Below, piece by piece: positions 42,428 through 50,722 of a stretch of 64,000 bases of DNA (the stretch's first letter is position 1; each line of letters starts with the position of its first letter). Source of the DNA: Salinicoccus sesuvii. GTDB taxonomy: Bacteria; Bacillota; Bacilli; Staphylococcales; Salinicoccaceae. The notes under the pieces are model-generated. The model was not told the origin of the DNA. It saw nothing but the letters and a program-made list of their open reading frames with translations, and did no database searches. A program made the translations under genes and the position numbers. The DNA lies in assembly GCF_042648145.1 (NCBI RefSeq), contig NZ_JBHRWV010000008.1, forward strand, positions 230,369 through 294,368. The letters are read 5' to 3'.

Positions 42428-44563
42428 TTAGGCTCTCGCTACTACAATTTCTCCATCTTCCACGATCACTTTCACCTGATCGACTGCTGCTTCTTCAAGA
42501 AGCAGGTCTGTCAGCTGATCTTCAATCTTGTCTTGAATAACCCTGCGGAGTGGTCTTGCACCAAAGCGTTTATCATAACCGAGTCTCGCAAGCTCACTTT
42601 TCGCTTCTTCAGTGATTGAAATACTTATTTCATTCTCTTCGACCGTGTCCTGAAGCTCTGCAAGCATCAGATCGACAATCTCAATCAGGTTATCTTCTGA
42701 CAACTGGTTAAAGTTGATGATAGAATCGAAGCGGTTCAGAAACTCGGGCTTGAAATACTCACTCAAGTTGTCGAGGGTAGAGACAGATTCGTGCTTATCT
42801 GGACTAAAGCCGACACTCACAGTATTCACGCCTGTACCCGCGTTACTTGTCATGATAATGACTGTATCTTTGAAGCTTACAGTACGCCCGTGCGAGTCAG
42901 TGAGATGTCCGTCTTCCATAATTTGCAGGAACATATTTTGAACATCTGGATGTGCTTTCTCTATCTCATCAAGCAAAATGATACTGTACGGGTTGCGGCG
43001 GACCTTCTCAGTTAGCTGACCTGCTTCCTCATGGCCGACATAGCCCGGAGGTGACCCGATAATCTTAGAGACCGTATGTTTCTCCATATACTCACTCATA
43101 TCGAGTCTGATCATTGCATCACGGGATCCAAATAGTTCTCCTGCAAGTGCTTTAGTTAATTCAGTCTTGCCGACACCTGTTGGGCCGACGAATAGGAAGG
43201 ACCCGATTGGACGATGTTTAGATTTCAAACCTGCTCGGCTTCGGCGGATGGCTTTAGATACTTTACCGACAGCTTCTGCTTGTCCAATGACCTTATCAGC
43301 GAGCTGTCCTTCAAGATCACGCATCTTCTTCTGTTCATCTGACTGCAGTTTTGTTACAGGAATACCGGTCTTCTCTTCAACAATCAGCTGGATATCAGTC
43401 ACTTCCACATCGAGCGTTTGTTCTTTGTCCTTCGCTTTCTCAAGTTGCTTCTCAAGCTGGATTTCCTGATACTTGAGATTTGCTGCCTTTTCATAATCTT
43501 CACGCTCAGCAGCTGCATCTTTTTCCTGGGCGATTTCAGTTAAACGCTGCTGAATAGTCGTCGCGTCTCCTTCTGCGTTGGAAAGATTTAGACGTGACCC
43601 GACTTCATCCATAAGGTCAATCGCCTTATCTGGCAAGAAACGGTCTTGGATATAGCGGTCAGATAAGCTGACAAACGCATGAATGGCCTCGTCGCTATAG
43701 CGCACCTCATGGAACTTCTCGTATCGATCTTTAATACCTTGGAGAATCATTTCCGCTTCTTCGAGCGTAGGTTCTTTAACGATAATCGGTTGGAGTCGGC
43801 GCTCCAGTGCTGCGTCTTTCTCGATCTGGCGGTACTCTTTAAGCGTTGTCGCACCGATGATTTGCACCTCACCGCGTGCCAGTGCCGGCTTTAGGATGTT
43901 ACCAGCATCCATCTGTGACCCTTCGGAACTTCCAGCACCGACAAGCTGATGTATTTCGTCGATAAAGAGAATAACCTCTTCACGTGCCTGGAGCTCTGCA
44001 ATTAGTTGCTTCAAACGCTCTTCAAATTGTCCACGCATTGTTGTATTGGCCACAAGGGAAGCAACATCAAGCACGTAGATTTCCTTGTTTGTCAGTTTAG
44101 CCGGAACAGCACCTTCGACAATTTTTAATGCCAAACCTTCTGCAATTGCTGTCTTACCGACACCCGGCTCACCGATCAGTACTGGGTTATTTTTATTTCT
44201 TCTGTTCAATGTTTCGATAACGCGCTTGATTTCTTTATCACGTCCGATAACTGGGTCAATGTTACCACTTCTAGCTTCGTCAGAGACATTTTTGCCCAGT
44301 TGATCGAGCAAACCATTCTTCTCGTTACTCTGTCTTTGTTTCGTTTTCGTTCCGGTTTGACCGGCGCCATTTCCTTGGAAATATTTATTATTGCCATTAT
44401 TATTTTCAAAAGAAGAACCGGAGAAGAAATCGTTGCCACCCATCATCTGGCTTCTGATTTCATGGAAACATTCATTACACAAATGTACTTCAGTCTGTTG
44501 GTGGTTGATGTTCATTGATAGATTGACGTGAGCATCATTAAGACCACAATTTTGACATTTCAT
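42428..44563 (-). CDS. clpE: Clp ATPase ClpE
   Basis: A 711-residue HSP100 unfoldase that feeds ClpP. The N-terminal zinc finger (Cys3, Cys6, Cys29, Cys32) marks ClpE and separates it from ClpC. Two AAA+ modules follow with Walker A GEPGVGKTA and GPTGVGKTE, and a UVR segment (DYEKAANLKYQEIQLEKQ) lies in the middle linker. AAGGAGG precedes the ATG. S. aureus has no ClpE, so this gene argues for another genus. Two CtsR boxes flank its promoter, in line with heat-shock control in Firmicutes. Confidence 0.96.
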   Translation of the reverse strand: MKCQNCGLNDAHVNLSMNINHQQTEVHLCNECFHEIRSQMMGGNDFFSGSSFENNNGNNKYFQGNGAGQTGTKTKQRQSNEKNGLLDQLGKNVSDEARSGNIDPVIGRDKEIKRVIETLNRRNKNNPVLIGEPGVGKTAIAEGLALKIVEGAVPAKLTNKEIYVLDVASLVANTTMRGQFEERLKQLIAELQAREEVILFIDEIHQLVGAGSSEGSQMDAGNILKPALARGEVQIIGATTLKEYRQIEKDAALERRLQPIIVKEPTLEEAEMILQGIKDRYEKFHEVRYSDEAIHAFVSLSDRYIQDRFLPDKAIDLMDEVGSRLNLSNAEGDATTIQQRLTEIAQEKDAAAEREDYEKAANLKYQEIQLEKQLEKAKDKEQTLDVEVTDIQLIVEEKTGIPVTKLQSDEQKKMRDLEGQLADKVIGQAEAVGKVSKAIRRSRAGLKSKHRPIGSFLFVGPTGVGKTELTKALAGELFGSRDAMIRLDMSEYMEKHTVSKIIGSPPGYVGHEEAGQLTEKVRRNPYSIILLDEIEKAHPDVQNMFLQIMEDGHLTDSHGRTVSFKDTVIIMTSNAGTGVNTVSVGFSPDKHESVSTLDNLSEYFKPEFLNRFDSIINFNQLSEDNLIEIVDLMLAELQDTVEENEISISITEEAKSELARLGYDKRFGARPLRRVIQDKIEDQLTDLLLEEAAVDQVKVIVEDGEIVVARA

Positions 44564-44606
44564 GTGTTATTCCTCCTTGATTTAAAAAAATTAGCCCATC
44601 AATTTG

Positions 44607-44623
44607 TTTGACTAAATTTGACT
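44607..44623 (-). promoter_or_regulatory. CtsR box 1 of clpE
   Basis: On the minus strand AGTCAAA-TTT-AGTCAAA, two perfect heptads of the CtsR consensus RGTCAAA-NAN-RGTCAAA; only the spacer lacks its A. It covers the expected start of transcription downstream of TATAAT at 44637-44632. Confidence 0.88.
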
Positions 44624-44631
44624 ATAATAAT

Positions 44632-44660
44632 ATTATAAACCTCTTTATCTATTGATACAA
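44632..44660 (-). promoter_or_regulatory. clpE promoter
   Basis: TATAAT (44637-44632) with TTGTAT 17 bases upstream on the minus strand. It lies between the two CtsR boxes. Confidence 0.6.
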
Positions 44661-44709
44661 CAAAGATGCTCATAATTAAATTGAAATATATTCAATTAAA
44701 ATCATAATT

Positions 44710-44726
44710 ACTGACTATTTTTGACT
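44710..44726 (-). promoter_or_regulatory. CtsR box 2 of clpE
   Basis: On the minus strand AGTCAAA-AAT-AGTCAGT, 15 of the 16 defined or allowed positions of the CtsR consensus including the middle A of the spacer. It lies about 85 bases upstream of box 1. Confidence 0.75.
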
Positions 44727-44773
44727 ATTTATATTATATGATGATGCACTTTTGCCTTCAAGTTTTGAGCTCA

Positions 44774-44797
44774 CAAAAAAGAAGCCTTTCGGCTCCT
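44774..44797 (-). terminator. terminator after the DUF1801 gene
   Basis: GGAGCC-GAAA-GGCTTC with one wobble pair and a T6 tract on the minus strand. Confidence 0.75.
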
Positions 44798-44807
44798 GCG
44801 AGGTATA

Positions 44808-45179
44808 CTATTTTCTCCAGAATGTACTACATTCTGCTTTATCTTCAATGTTGAATGTTATTAATTTTTCGAGCAATACGTAATCAATAGGCATATCCCA
44901 AGGTACACGAATAATATTGTTAGTGTAATCATAACCTGCCTCTTCAATAGACCCTATATTGTGAATGATGCCCGCTGCCTCAGGTGCAATAGCAAAATGT
45001 TTCTTCGATACACTGAACCCGATAATATATGTCCCGTTATGCGTAAACATCGGTTGGTTCCACTTTACTACCGTATCCAGCTCAGGATAGTTTTCCTGAA
45101 CCCACTCGAGCGTTGATTTCAGTTTTTGTCTGTACTCCAAATCAGCCATTTTGTCTAAAAAGGCGTGGTATACCTCCAT
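44808..45179 (-). CDS. DUF1801 / frataxin-like iron chaperone family protein
   Basis: A 123-residue protein of the YdhG/Fra family: a helical start (MEVYHAFLDKM), then VVKWNQPMFTHNGTYIIGFSVSKKHFAIAP, the conserved DUF1801 core, and an RVPW motif. B. subtilis Fra supplies iron for Fe-S cluster and haem synthesis, and this protein may do the same. The ATG at 45179 follows GAAGGGGGA; an in-frame ATG 12 codons earlier has no ribosome site. Monocistronic. Confidence 0.8.
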   Translation of the reverse strand: MEVYHAFLDKMADLEYRQKLKSTLEWVQENYPELDTVVKWNQPMFTHNGTYIIGFSVSKKHFAIAPEAAGIIHNIGSIEEAGYDYTNNIIRVPWDMPIDYVLLEKLITFNIEDKAECSTFWRK

Positions 45180-45262
45180 GCCAATTCCCCCTTCGACTTC
45201 TGTGATTAACTTCATTATAAACCATCAGAAACAATCAGCCCATATTGAATACTGCCAAAATA

Positions 45263-45297
45263 AAACCTTTCCAGTGTTGTTTCAACTGGAAAGGTTT
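45263..45297 (-). terminator. terminator after the SurA-N lipoprotein gene
   Basis: AAACCTTTCCAGT (45263-45275) pairs with ACTGGAAAGGTTT (45285-45297). A TTTTATTTT tract follows on the minus strand. Confidence 0.88.
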
Positions 45298-45303
45298 ATA
45301 TCA

Positions 45304-46077
45304 TTATAGATTAATTGTGACATCTGCATTTTCACGAAGTTCATCAGCATAGTTGCGGGTAGCCTCATTTGCTTTCTGCTCCCGAACGTTGGCCTCCAGA
45401 TTATCCTCCACTTCTTCAAATGGTGGCAGCTCTTGTTCTCCACCCGTTTCTTCCTGTTCCGCTACTGCATCGTCGTAGACACTTTGGAGCTCTTCCTCAG
45501 TAACTTCGATTTCACCAATTTCTTCATCTAGCAGTTTATCTTGACTCAATCCATCACTGAGTTGCATGCGCACTTCTTCTTCCGTCAGACCCTGCTCTTC
45601 CAGTGCAGCGAAGAGTTCATCTCTTGATTCGAGACCGTTTTGTTCCACGAGATCATCGATGACGGCATCCACTTCTTCATCACTGGTTTCGATACCCCGG
45701 TTCTCGGCTTCCTGCCTGAGAAGTTCTTGACTGACGAGGCCATCGGCGACTTGCTCTTTCACTTGCGCTTGATTCACCTCTTCGCCAGCCATCTGTGCTT
45801 TCATAGCAACCTGCTGGAACTGTGGTACATAAACTTGTTCAAATTCATCTTTATTGATTTCTTGACCGTTCACTTCAGCAACAACATCTGGTACATCTTC
45901 AAGGTCCGGTTCAGGCATTTCCATCTGCTGGTCTGATGCACCCTCACTATCACCTGTTGCCACATCTTCTTGATTCTGTGTCTCCTCATTTGTATTATTT
46001 GCTGAATCGTCATCTCCACAAGCAACCATAACGACTGCAAATGCACTAAGGGATAAACCCAGTAACCATTTCTTCAT
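45304..46077 (-). CDS. SurA N-terminal domain lipoprotein, PrsA-like chaperone
   Basis: A 257-residue lipoprotein. The signal ends in MVAC with Cys20, followed by a 50-residue acidic Asn/Glu/Gln linker and a SurA_N-type chaperone domain (VAEVNGQEINKDEFEQVYVP, then VKEQVADGLVSQELLRQEAENRGI). The parvulin prolyl-isomerase domain of PrsA is missing; only the flanking helices are there. It probably helps fold exported proteins on the outer face of the membrane without isomerase activity. AAGGAGC precedes the ATG. Confidence 0.82.
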   Translation of the reverse strand: MKKWLLGLSLSAFAVVMVACGDDDSANNTNEETQNQEDVATGDSEGASDQQMEMPEPDLEDVPDVVAEVNGQEINKDEFEQVYVPQFQQVAMKAQMAGEEVNQAQVKEQVADGLVSQELLRQEAENRGIETSDEEVDAVIDDLVEQNGLESRDELFAALEEQGLTEEEVRMQLSDGLSQDKLLDEEIGEIEVTEEELQSVYDDAVAEQEETGGEQELPPFEEVEDNLEANVREQKANEATRNYADELRENADVTINL

Positions 46078-46193
46078 CTACAAAAGCTCCTTCCGATGCA
46101 TATTGTCCGTCATTTTACCATACTCTCTTTAAGTATACATTCTCGAAGCCTCTGATACATGAAATCGTTCTTTTTTAGTCACACATTTATAGT

Positions 46194-46577
46194 CTAACCA
46201 TTTGATTCGTAGCTTTTCTCTGTACATTCGGGCTGCGCGTGCTCATCAAGATTATTCTTGATATAATCCTTCCCCCACTCGTACATCGAATCCAATATGG
46301 GAATCAAGGTCCTTCCTTGGTCAGTCAGTGAATATTCTACTTTTGGCGGTACTACCGGATATACTTCCCGATGCACAATCAAATGATCTTCCAGTTCGCG
46401 TAACTGATTAACTAGCATTCGCTGTGTAATACCAGGCATCAGTTTTTTCAACTCACCAAAACGCTTTGTGCCTCCTTTACCAAGATGCCAAAGCACCAGC
46501 ATCTTCCACTTTCCGCCGATAATTGAGAGTGTTAGTTCTTTTTCACAGTTGAAGATTTTGTCGTTCAGATTCGGCAT
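46194..46577 (-). CDS. hxlR: formaldehyde-responsive regulator HxlR
   Basis: A 127-residue winged-helix regulator that follows the B. subtilis HxlR sequence closely (FNCEKELTLSIIGGKWKM, ITQRMLVNQLRELE, VYPVVPPKVEYSLT). Cys11 and Lys13, which form the formaldehyde-induced crosslink in B. subtilis HxlR, are both present. It should activate hxlA-hxlB when formaldehyde appears. Here it lies downstream of hxlB on the same strand rather than divergent from hxlA, and a terminator precedes it. So it probably has its own promoter. Confidence 0.92.
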   Translation of the reverse strand: MPNLNDKIFNCEKELTLSIIGGKWKMLVLWHLGKGGTKRFGELKKLMPGITQRMLVNQLRELEDHLIVHREVYPVVPPKVEYSLTDQGRTLIPILDSMYEWGKDYIKNNLDEHAQPECTEKSYESNG

Positions 46578-46660
46578 CTGTGCTTCATCCTTTCCTGATA
46601 TGTATAAAAATTATGATATACCCTTATATGCATTAAAATCTAGTAAACCGCTTCATAAGA

Positions 46661-46693
46661 AAAACCTGGACCGTATGCACCGGATCCAGGTTC
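46661..46693 (-). terminator. terminator after hxlB
   Basis: AACCTGG-A(T)-CCG stem pairing over GTGCATA with CGG-CCAGGTT, one bulge, then TTTTTC on the minus strand. Confidence 0.8.
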
Positions 46694-46704
46694 TCTGTAA
46701 TTAT

Positions 46705-47259
46705 TTATTCCAAATTTGCGTGTCGCCCATACATTCCATCGGACTTTAGTCCCTTTTTATCCATGAGGCCTAGTATCAAAGCATCATAAAAGAGTAGAAG
46801 GGACTGCTCAAATAGAGAGCCCATAGGCTGGATTGACTTGCCGCTATCACCATCGGATTTCGCCTGTGCCGGTATCTCAACTACGACATCCGCCATTTCG
46901 CCGATAGTAGAATCAGGATTTATAGTAACGGCAACTATCGTCGCTCCAATCTTCTTTGCTTTCTTGGCCATGGATACAAGGCTCTCCGTTTCACCAGAGC
47001 CGGAACCGACAATGAATATATCATCAGTTTCAAGATTTGGTGTTACTGTTTCTCCTACTACATAAGCATCGAGATCAGTGTGCATCAGACGCATGACAAA
47101 TGCTTTGGCCATGAAGCCGGAGCGGCCACCGCCTGCGACAAAGATCTTTTTTGACTTTAGTATACTGTCTACTACTAGTCCAGCACTCTTATCATCCATG
47201 CCTGAAAGTGTATTTTTGAGCTCACCTAATATTTCCTCTGTGAACCTTCTGTGCGTCAT
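46705..47259 (-). CDS. hxlB: 6-phospho-3-hexuloisomerase
   Basis: A 184-residue SIS-domain isomerase that turns hexulose-6-phosphate from HxlA into fructose-6-phosphate. VAGGGRSGFMAKAFVMRLMH and IVGSGSGETESLVSMAKKAK are the SIS motifs. The C-terminal MGSLFEQSLLLFYDALI is typical. The start is one base after the hxlA stop, so the two are coupled. Together they fix formaldehyde into sugar phosphate (ribulose monophosphate pathway). Confidence 0.95.
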   Translation of the reverse strand: MTHRRFTEEILGELKNTLSGMDDKSAGLVVDSILKSKKIFVAGGGRSGFMAKAFVMRLMHTDLDAYVVGETVTPNLETDDIFIVGSGSGETESLVSMAKKAKKIGATIVAVTINPDSTIGEMADVVVEIPAQAKSDGDSGKSIQPMGSLFEQSLLLFYDALILGLMDKKGLKSDGMYGRHANLE

Positions 47260-47260
47260 T

Positions 47261-47902
47261 TTAAGAAGTCACACTTTCTTTAATCAGCTTTTTAATTTCC
47301 GCTGCTTCCGCACCTTTATCTTCTTTGCTTGTAATGCCGCCACCCACGATGATGAGATCTGGTTGTGCTTCAATTACTTCCGGGAGTGTTTCAAGTTTAA
47401 TTCCGCCAGCAATTGCTGTGTGTGCATTTTTGACAACACTTTTGATAGTACGCAGGTCTTCAAATGAATCTTTGCCTTCAGCCTGTAGATCGTAACCTGT
47501 ATGAACACAGATATAATCTGCACCAAGCGCATCAAGTTCTGAAGCGCGTGTTTTGATGTCTTTTACGGCAATCATGTCGACAAGTATCTTTTTGCCCTGC
47601 TTCTTCGCCTCTTCAACTGCACCTCTGATTGAGGAATCTTCAGCTTGGGCAAGAATAGTCACGATATCTGCACCAGCAGCTGAAGCGTTGGATACTTCGT
47701 ATGCCGCAGCATCCATGATTTTAACATCTGCAAGTACTTCCAGTCCTGGGAATGCAGCTTTGACTTCTTCCACTGCTTTCAGACCTTCCTTGTTGATGAC
47801 AGGTGTACCAATTTCAACGATATCGATATGCGCCTCTACTTCTTTGATCAATTCTATCGCTTGTGGGATATCCACTAGGTCTAATGCCAGTTGCAGTTTC
47901 AT
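47261..47902 (-). CDS. hxlA: 3-hexulose-6-phosphate synthase
   Basis: A 213-residue TIM-barrel enzyme of the OMP-decarboxylase superfamily that condenses formaldehyde with ribulose-5-phosphate. The conserved VLADVKIMDAA (D-x-K-x-x-D) motif lies near residue 60, and the phosphate-binding AIAGGIK and IVVGGGIT lie near the C-terminus. AAAGGAG precedes the ATG. First gene of hxlA-hxlB. Since nothing here suggests methylotrophy, the cassette most likely serves formaldehyde detoxification. Confidence 0.95.
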   Translation of the reverse strand: MKLQLALDLVDIPQAIELIKEVEAHIDIVEIGTPVINKEGLKAVEEVKAAFPGLEVLADVKIMDAAAYEVSNASAAGADIVTILAQAEDSSIRGAVEEAKKQGKKILVDMIAVKDIKTRASELDALGADYICVHTGYDLQAEGKDSFEDLRTIKSVVKNAHTAIAGGIKLETLPEVIEAQPDLIIVGGGITSKEDKGAEAAEIKKLIKESVTS

Positions 47903-48001
47903 ATATATTTCTCCTTTGAGTATTGATGTGATGTAAATCCAGTGTATGCCTTGAAATCATTAATGTGAAGTACGCACTTTAAACGCACATAGTGATGAAA
48001 A

Positions 48002-48035
48002 GTATACCATGAGTCGTGGCGGGGTCTCGTGGCGT
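48002..48035 (-). promoter_or_regulatory. hxlA promoter with candidate HxlR direct repeats
   Basis: On the minus strand two copies of CGCCACGA (48035-48028 and 48022-48015), 13 bases apart, cover the -35 region in front of TATACT (48007-48002). HxlR-activated promoters carry direct repeats in this position. The -35 itself is poor, as expected under an activator. Confidence 0.65.
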
Positions 48036-48090
48036 TAATAATAAATTGCAGACAATAAAGCCAAAAAATATTTGAAAGGTATAAATAAAA

Positions 48091-48113
48091 AACCAGCAGA
48101 TAATCTGCTGGTT
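48091..48113 (-). terminator. terminator overlapping the stop of the ATC-hydrolase gene
   Basis: AACCAGCAGAT / ATCTGCTGGTT followed by TTTTTTATTT on the minus strand. The stem includes part of the stop codon at 48112-48114. Confidence 0.85.
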
Positions 48114-48813
48114 ACTTCTCTTCATTCATCTTGAAATGGAAGTGACATTGCCCTTCACGTAAGACAAATTCATCGTGGACCACTTCAAAATCTTTGTTGT
48201 AGCCTTTAGCCAATGATGGATCGATCATCTGGCAGTAGAGAATACCGTACTGCCCTGTCCCGTCATCTGCCCATTGCTGACCAAGCGGGCAGTATGTGAA
48301 TGTCTGTTCAAATTCCCCATGACCAGGAACCGTATCTACTTCAAACAACTCACTTCTTGCCATGTCATAATTGTTAAGATAGTTTTCAGGAGTATTCTCA
48401 AGACCGTTGGTACGGGCACGCTGGGCGATTCCCTGACCGCGCTTCTTGCCAAAGCGTTCGACAGCGCGCCTTACAACATCTTCGCCTTCTTCACCATACT
48501 TATCAACAATCTGTTTTGAGATCTCAGCGAACATTTTTGAAAAACGTGCAAATGCCGTCAGTGCCGAATACTTCTCTTCGCCTTCGACAACTTGTGGAAG
48601 GTATTCGTAAATGAAGTGATTCTCGCCCTCAGCAGTGGCCTTCTTAGCAAGCGTTTCTGCATCTTTCATACCAAATGATTCAAGACCCTTCCCAACAAGT
48701 CTGCGCCCCTCTTCTCCATAAGTTTCTATAGACGAAAGGTGCAACTCATTAAACATTTTAGCTGTAATCATATCCATCGACAATGCCTTCATCATCAGAC
48801 TTTCCTGGCTCAT
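48112..48813 (-). CDS. L-2-amino-thiazoline-4-carboxylic acid hydrolase family protein
   Basis: A 233-residue protein of the ATC-hydrolase family. The C-terminal part with FTYCPLGQQW and YGILYCQMIDPSLAKGYN holds the conserved Cys, Asp and Tyr pattern. The first two thirds contain two related segments, around residues 31-63 and 106-138, each starting YGEEG and followed by a helix with V-E-x-FG and A-x-x-A; this looks like an internal duplication. The characterised reaction opens the cysteine-derived thiazoline ring, but most members have no known role. AAGGAGAC precedes the ATG. It lies upstream of hxlA with a terminator between. Confidence 0.82.
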   Translation of the reverse strand: MSQESLMMKALSMDMITAKMFNELHLSSIETYGEEGRRLVGKGLESFGMKDAETLAKKATAEGENHFIYEYLPQVVEGEEKYSALTAFARFSKMFAEISKQIVDKYGEEGEDVVRRAVERFGKKRGQGIAQRARTNGLENTPENYLNNYDMARSELFEVDTVPGHGEFEQTFTYCPLGQQWADDGTGQYGILYCQMIDPSLAKGYNKDFEVVHDEFVLREGQCHFHFKMNEEK

Positions 48814-49197
48814 TCCGCATGTCTCCTTATAAAATTTTATTGTTCATCCATTATAAGAGAATATATCCGTATAAGCTATTGAATTGTTTTAAGTATGTCA
48901 ATTTATAATCGTCTTGATTGGTAGGCTGTCCATAAAGGTGTTAATCAAATTAAAATTGGGTTTTGCTACAGCAATGATGTACCAGCTAAAACTATATTTA
49001 CTAATTATTTATCAAAATTTTAGTACACGCCCTTTTAGAAAATAATCAATCTAATAACTTAGCTTATTTTAAACACTTTGCTCGAACAAGCGACTAAACT
49101 CCCAGCAAGGGAACTGTTAAACTTTGCTCATCTATTAAAAAAATATTTAACAGATTCTAAGAAGGGAAATAAAGAATAAGGTTTTAAAATATATTAA
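48814..49197. other. AT-rich intergenic region
   Basis: The ATC-hydrolase promoter lies at its left end (minus-strand TATAAT about 45 bases upstream of the start). The rest has no ORF with a ribosome site, no RNA gene and no repeat I could identify. It marks the shift from the hxl genes to the AT-rich PTS cassette. Confidence 0.4.
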
Positions 49198-49240
49198 AGT
49201 TGCCTGAGAACCATTTTTATACAATGGTTCTCAGGCAACT
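49198..49240 (-). terminator. terminator of the beta-glucoside PTS operon
   Basis: A perfect 17-bp stem (49198-49214 with 49224-49240) followed by a T-rich tract on the minus strand, just after the 6-phospho-beta-glucosidase stop. Confidence 0.88.
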
Positions 49241-49246
49241 ACAAGT

Positions 49247-50665
49247 TCAATTTTTGTATAGTTCTTCTCCATTCGAAGCTATAACTTTTTTANAATCAAA
49301 ACTGTCCTTTTTAACTCGCTTCAATGTTCCATTACCTTGGTCGTCTTTGTCTACATGTATAAAACCGTACCTCTTTTGCATCTGACCAGAACCTGCACTA
49401 ATGATATCTATAGGCCCCCAGTAAGTATAACCCAAAATTTCACAGCCGTCTTCGATAGCTTCATTTATTTCAATTAAATGTTTCTTTACATACTCTATTC
49501 TGTAATCATCATGTATCTTACCGTCTTCTGATACCGTGTCTTTAGCCCCTAGCCCATTTTCGACAACAAACAATGGTTTTTCATATCTATCGTATAATTC
49601 ATTGCATACGTATCTCAATCCTTTAGGATCTATTGGCCATCCAAAGTCGGAATTCTCTAAGTATGGATTCTCATATCCCATGCTACCGCCAGTTGATTCG
49701 AAGATTGGTGTTCCTGCTTTATAAGTAGAAGTTAAATAATAACTAAAAGCTAAGAATGAACACGTGTTCTCGCTTATTAAAGCATCATCGTCCTCTTCTT
49801 TTTCAATCGTAATATTATGTTCCTTTAAAATTCTATCTGTATAAGAAGGATATTTGCCGCGCAACATTACATCCGAAAAGAATAGAGATCTTCTTCTGTA
49901 TTGGTAAGCACCGAAAATGTCTTCTGGATCACAAGTATTTGGATAGAAAGCACTTAAAGATAGCATACAACCCACTTCATTTTCAGGCATAATCTCTTTA
50001 CCCAATTTAACAGCCATCGCATTCGCCACGAACATATGGTGACTTGCCTGATAAACTCTTTGTAGTTTATCGGGACCGTCTTCAATACGACATGCCCCAG
50101 CTGCGAAAGGGATTTTATGCATGTTATTCACTTCGTTGAATGTCATCCAATATTTCACTTTGTTTTTATAACGATTGAATATGACTTCACAGTATCTACT
50201 AAAGAAGTCAATCAATTTTCGGTTCTCCCATCCTCCGTATGCATCAACTAAATGCATCGGTGTTTCATAATGAGATATTGTTATCATTGGTTCAATACCG
50301 TTCTTGATTAACTCGTCGAATAAATTATCATAAAACTCCAAGCCATGTTCATTCGGCTCTTTCTCATCGCCATTAGGGAAAATTCTTGTCCAATTAATTG
50401 AAGTTCTGAATAGAGTAAAGCCCATTTCTTTAAACAGGGCAATATCTTCTTTGTACTTGTGATAAAAATCTATAGCTTCGTGACTAGGATAATATTTATC
50501 AGAATCAATCTCTTTATCCGATACTCCTGATATTATCCCACCTCTTACTACGTCAGCTATAGAAACGCCCTTACCATCTTCATTCCAAGCACCCTCTGCT
50601 TGATTAGCAGCAATAGCTCCTCCCCAGAGGAAATCATCGGGAAATGTTCGACTTTCGTTCACCAT
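49247..50665 (-). CDS. 6-phospho-beta-glucosidase, GH1
   Basis: A 472-residue glycoside hydrolase family 1 enzyme that splits phosphorylated beta-glucosides imported by the PTS genes upstream. FPDDFLWGGAIAANQAEGA at the start, the acid/base Glu in TFNEVNN and the nucleophile in FVVENGLGA are intact. The base at 49293 is an N, which makes one residue near the C-terminus (SFDxKKVIAS) undefined; the conserved region around it reads normally. Last gene of the EIIA-EIIB-EIIC-glucosidase operon. Confidence 0.94.
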   Translation of the reverse strand: MVNESRTFPDDFLWGGAIAANQAEGAWNEDGKGVSIADVVRGGIISGVSDKEIDSDKYYPSHEAIDFYHKYKEDIALFKEMGFTLFRTSINWTRIFPNGDEKEPNEHGLEFYDNLFDELIKNGIEPMITISHYETPMHLVDAYGGWENRKLIDFFSRYCEVIFNRYKNKVKYWMTFNEVNNMHKIPFAAGACRIEDGPDKLQRVYQASHHMFVANAMAVKLGKEIMPENEVGCMLSLSAFYPNTCDPEDIFGAYQYRRRSLFFSDVMLRGKYPSYTDRILKEHNITIEKEEDDDALISENTCSFLAFSYYLTSTYKAGTPIFESTGGSMGYENPYLENSDFGWPIDPKGLRYVCNELYDRYEKPLFVVENGLGAKDTVSEDGKIHDDYRIEYVKKHLIEINEAIEDGCEILGYTYWGPIDIISAGSGQMQKRYGFIHVDKDDQGNGTLKRVKKDSFDXKKVIASNGEELYKN

Positions 50666-50722
50666 GCAACCACTCCAATGTAATTAAATTTTTTAGACTG
50701 ATATTTTGTACTTTACTCGCTG

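Noticed and set aside
48900..49196. Possible decayed gene between the ATC-hydrolase and glucosidase genes
   Set aside because: Short open stretches translate to nothing recognisable and carry no ribosome site or transposase motif.
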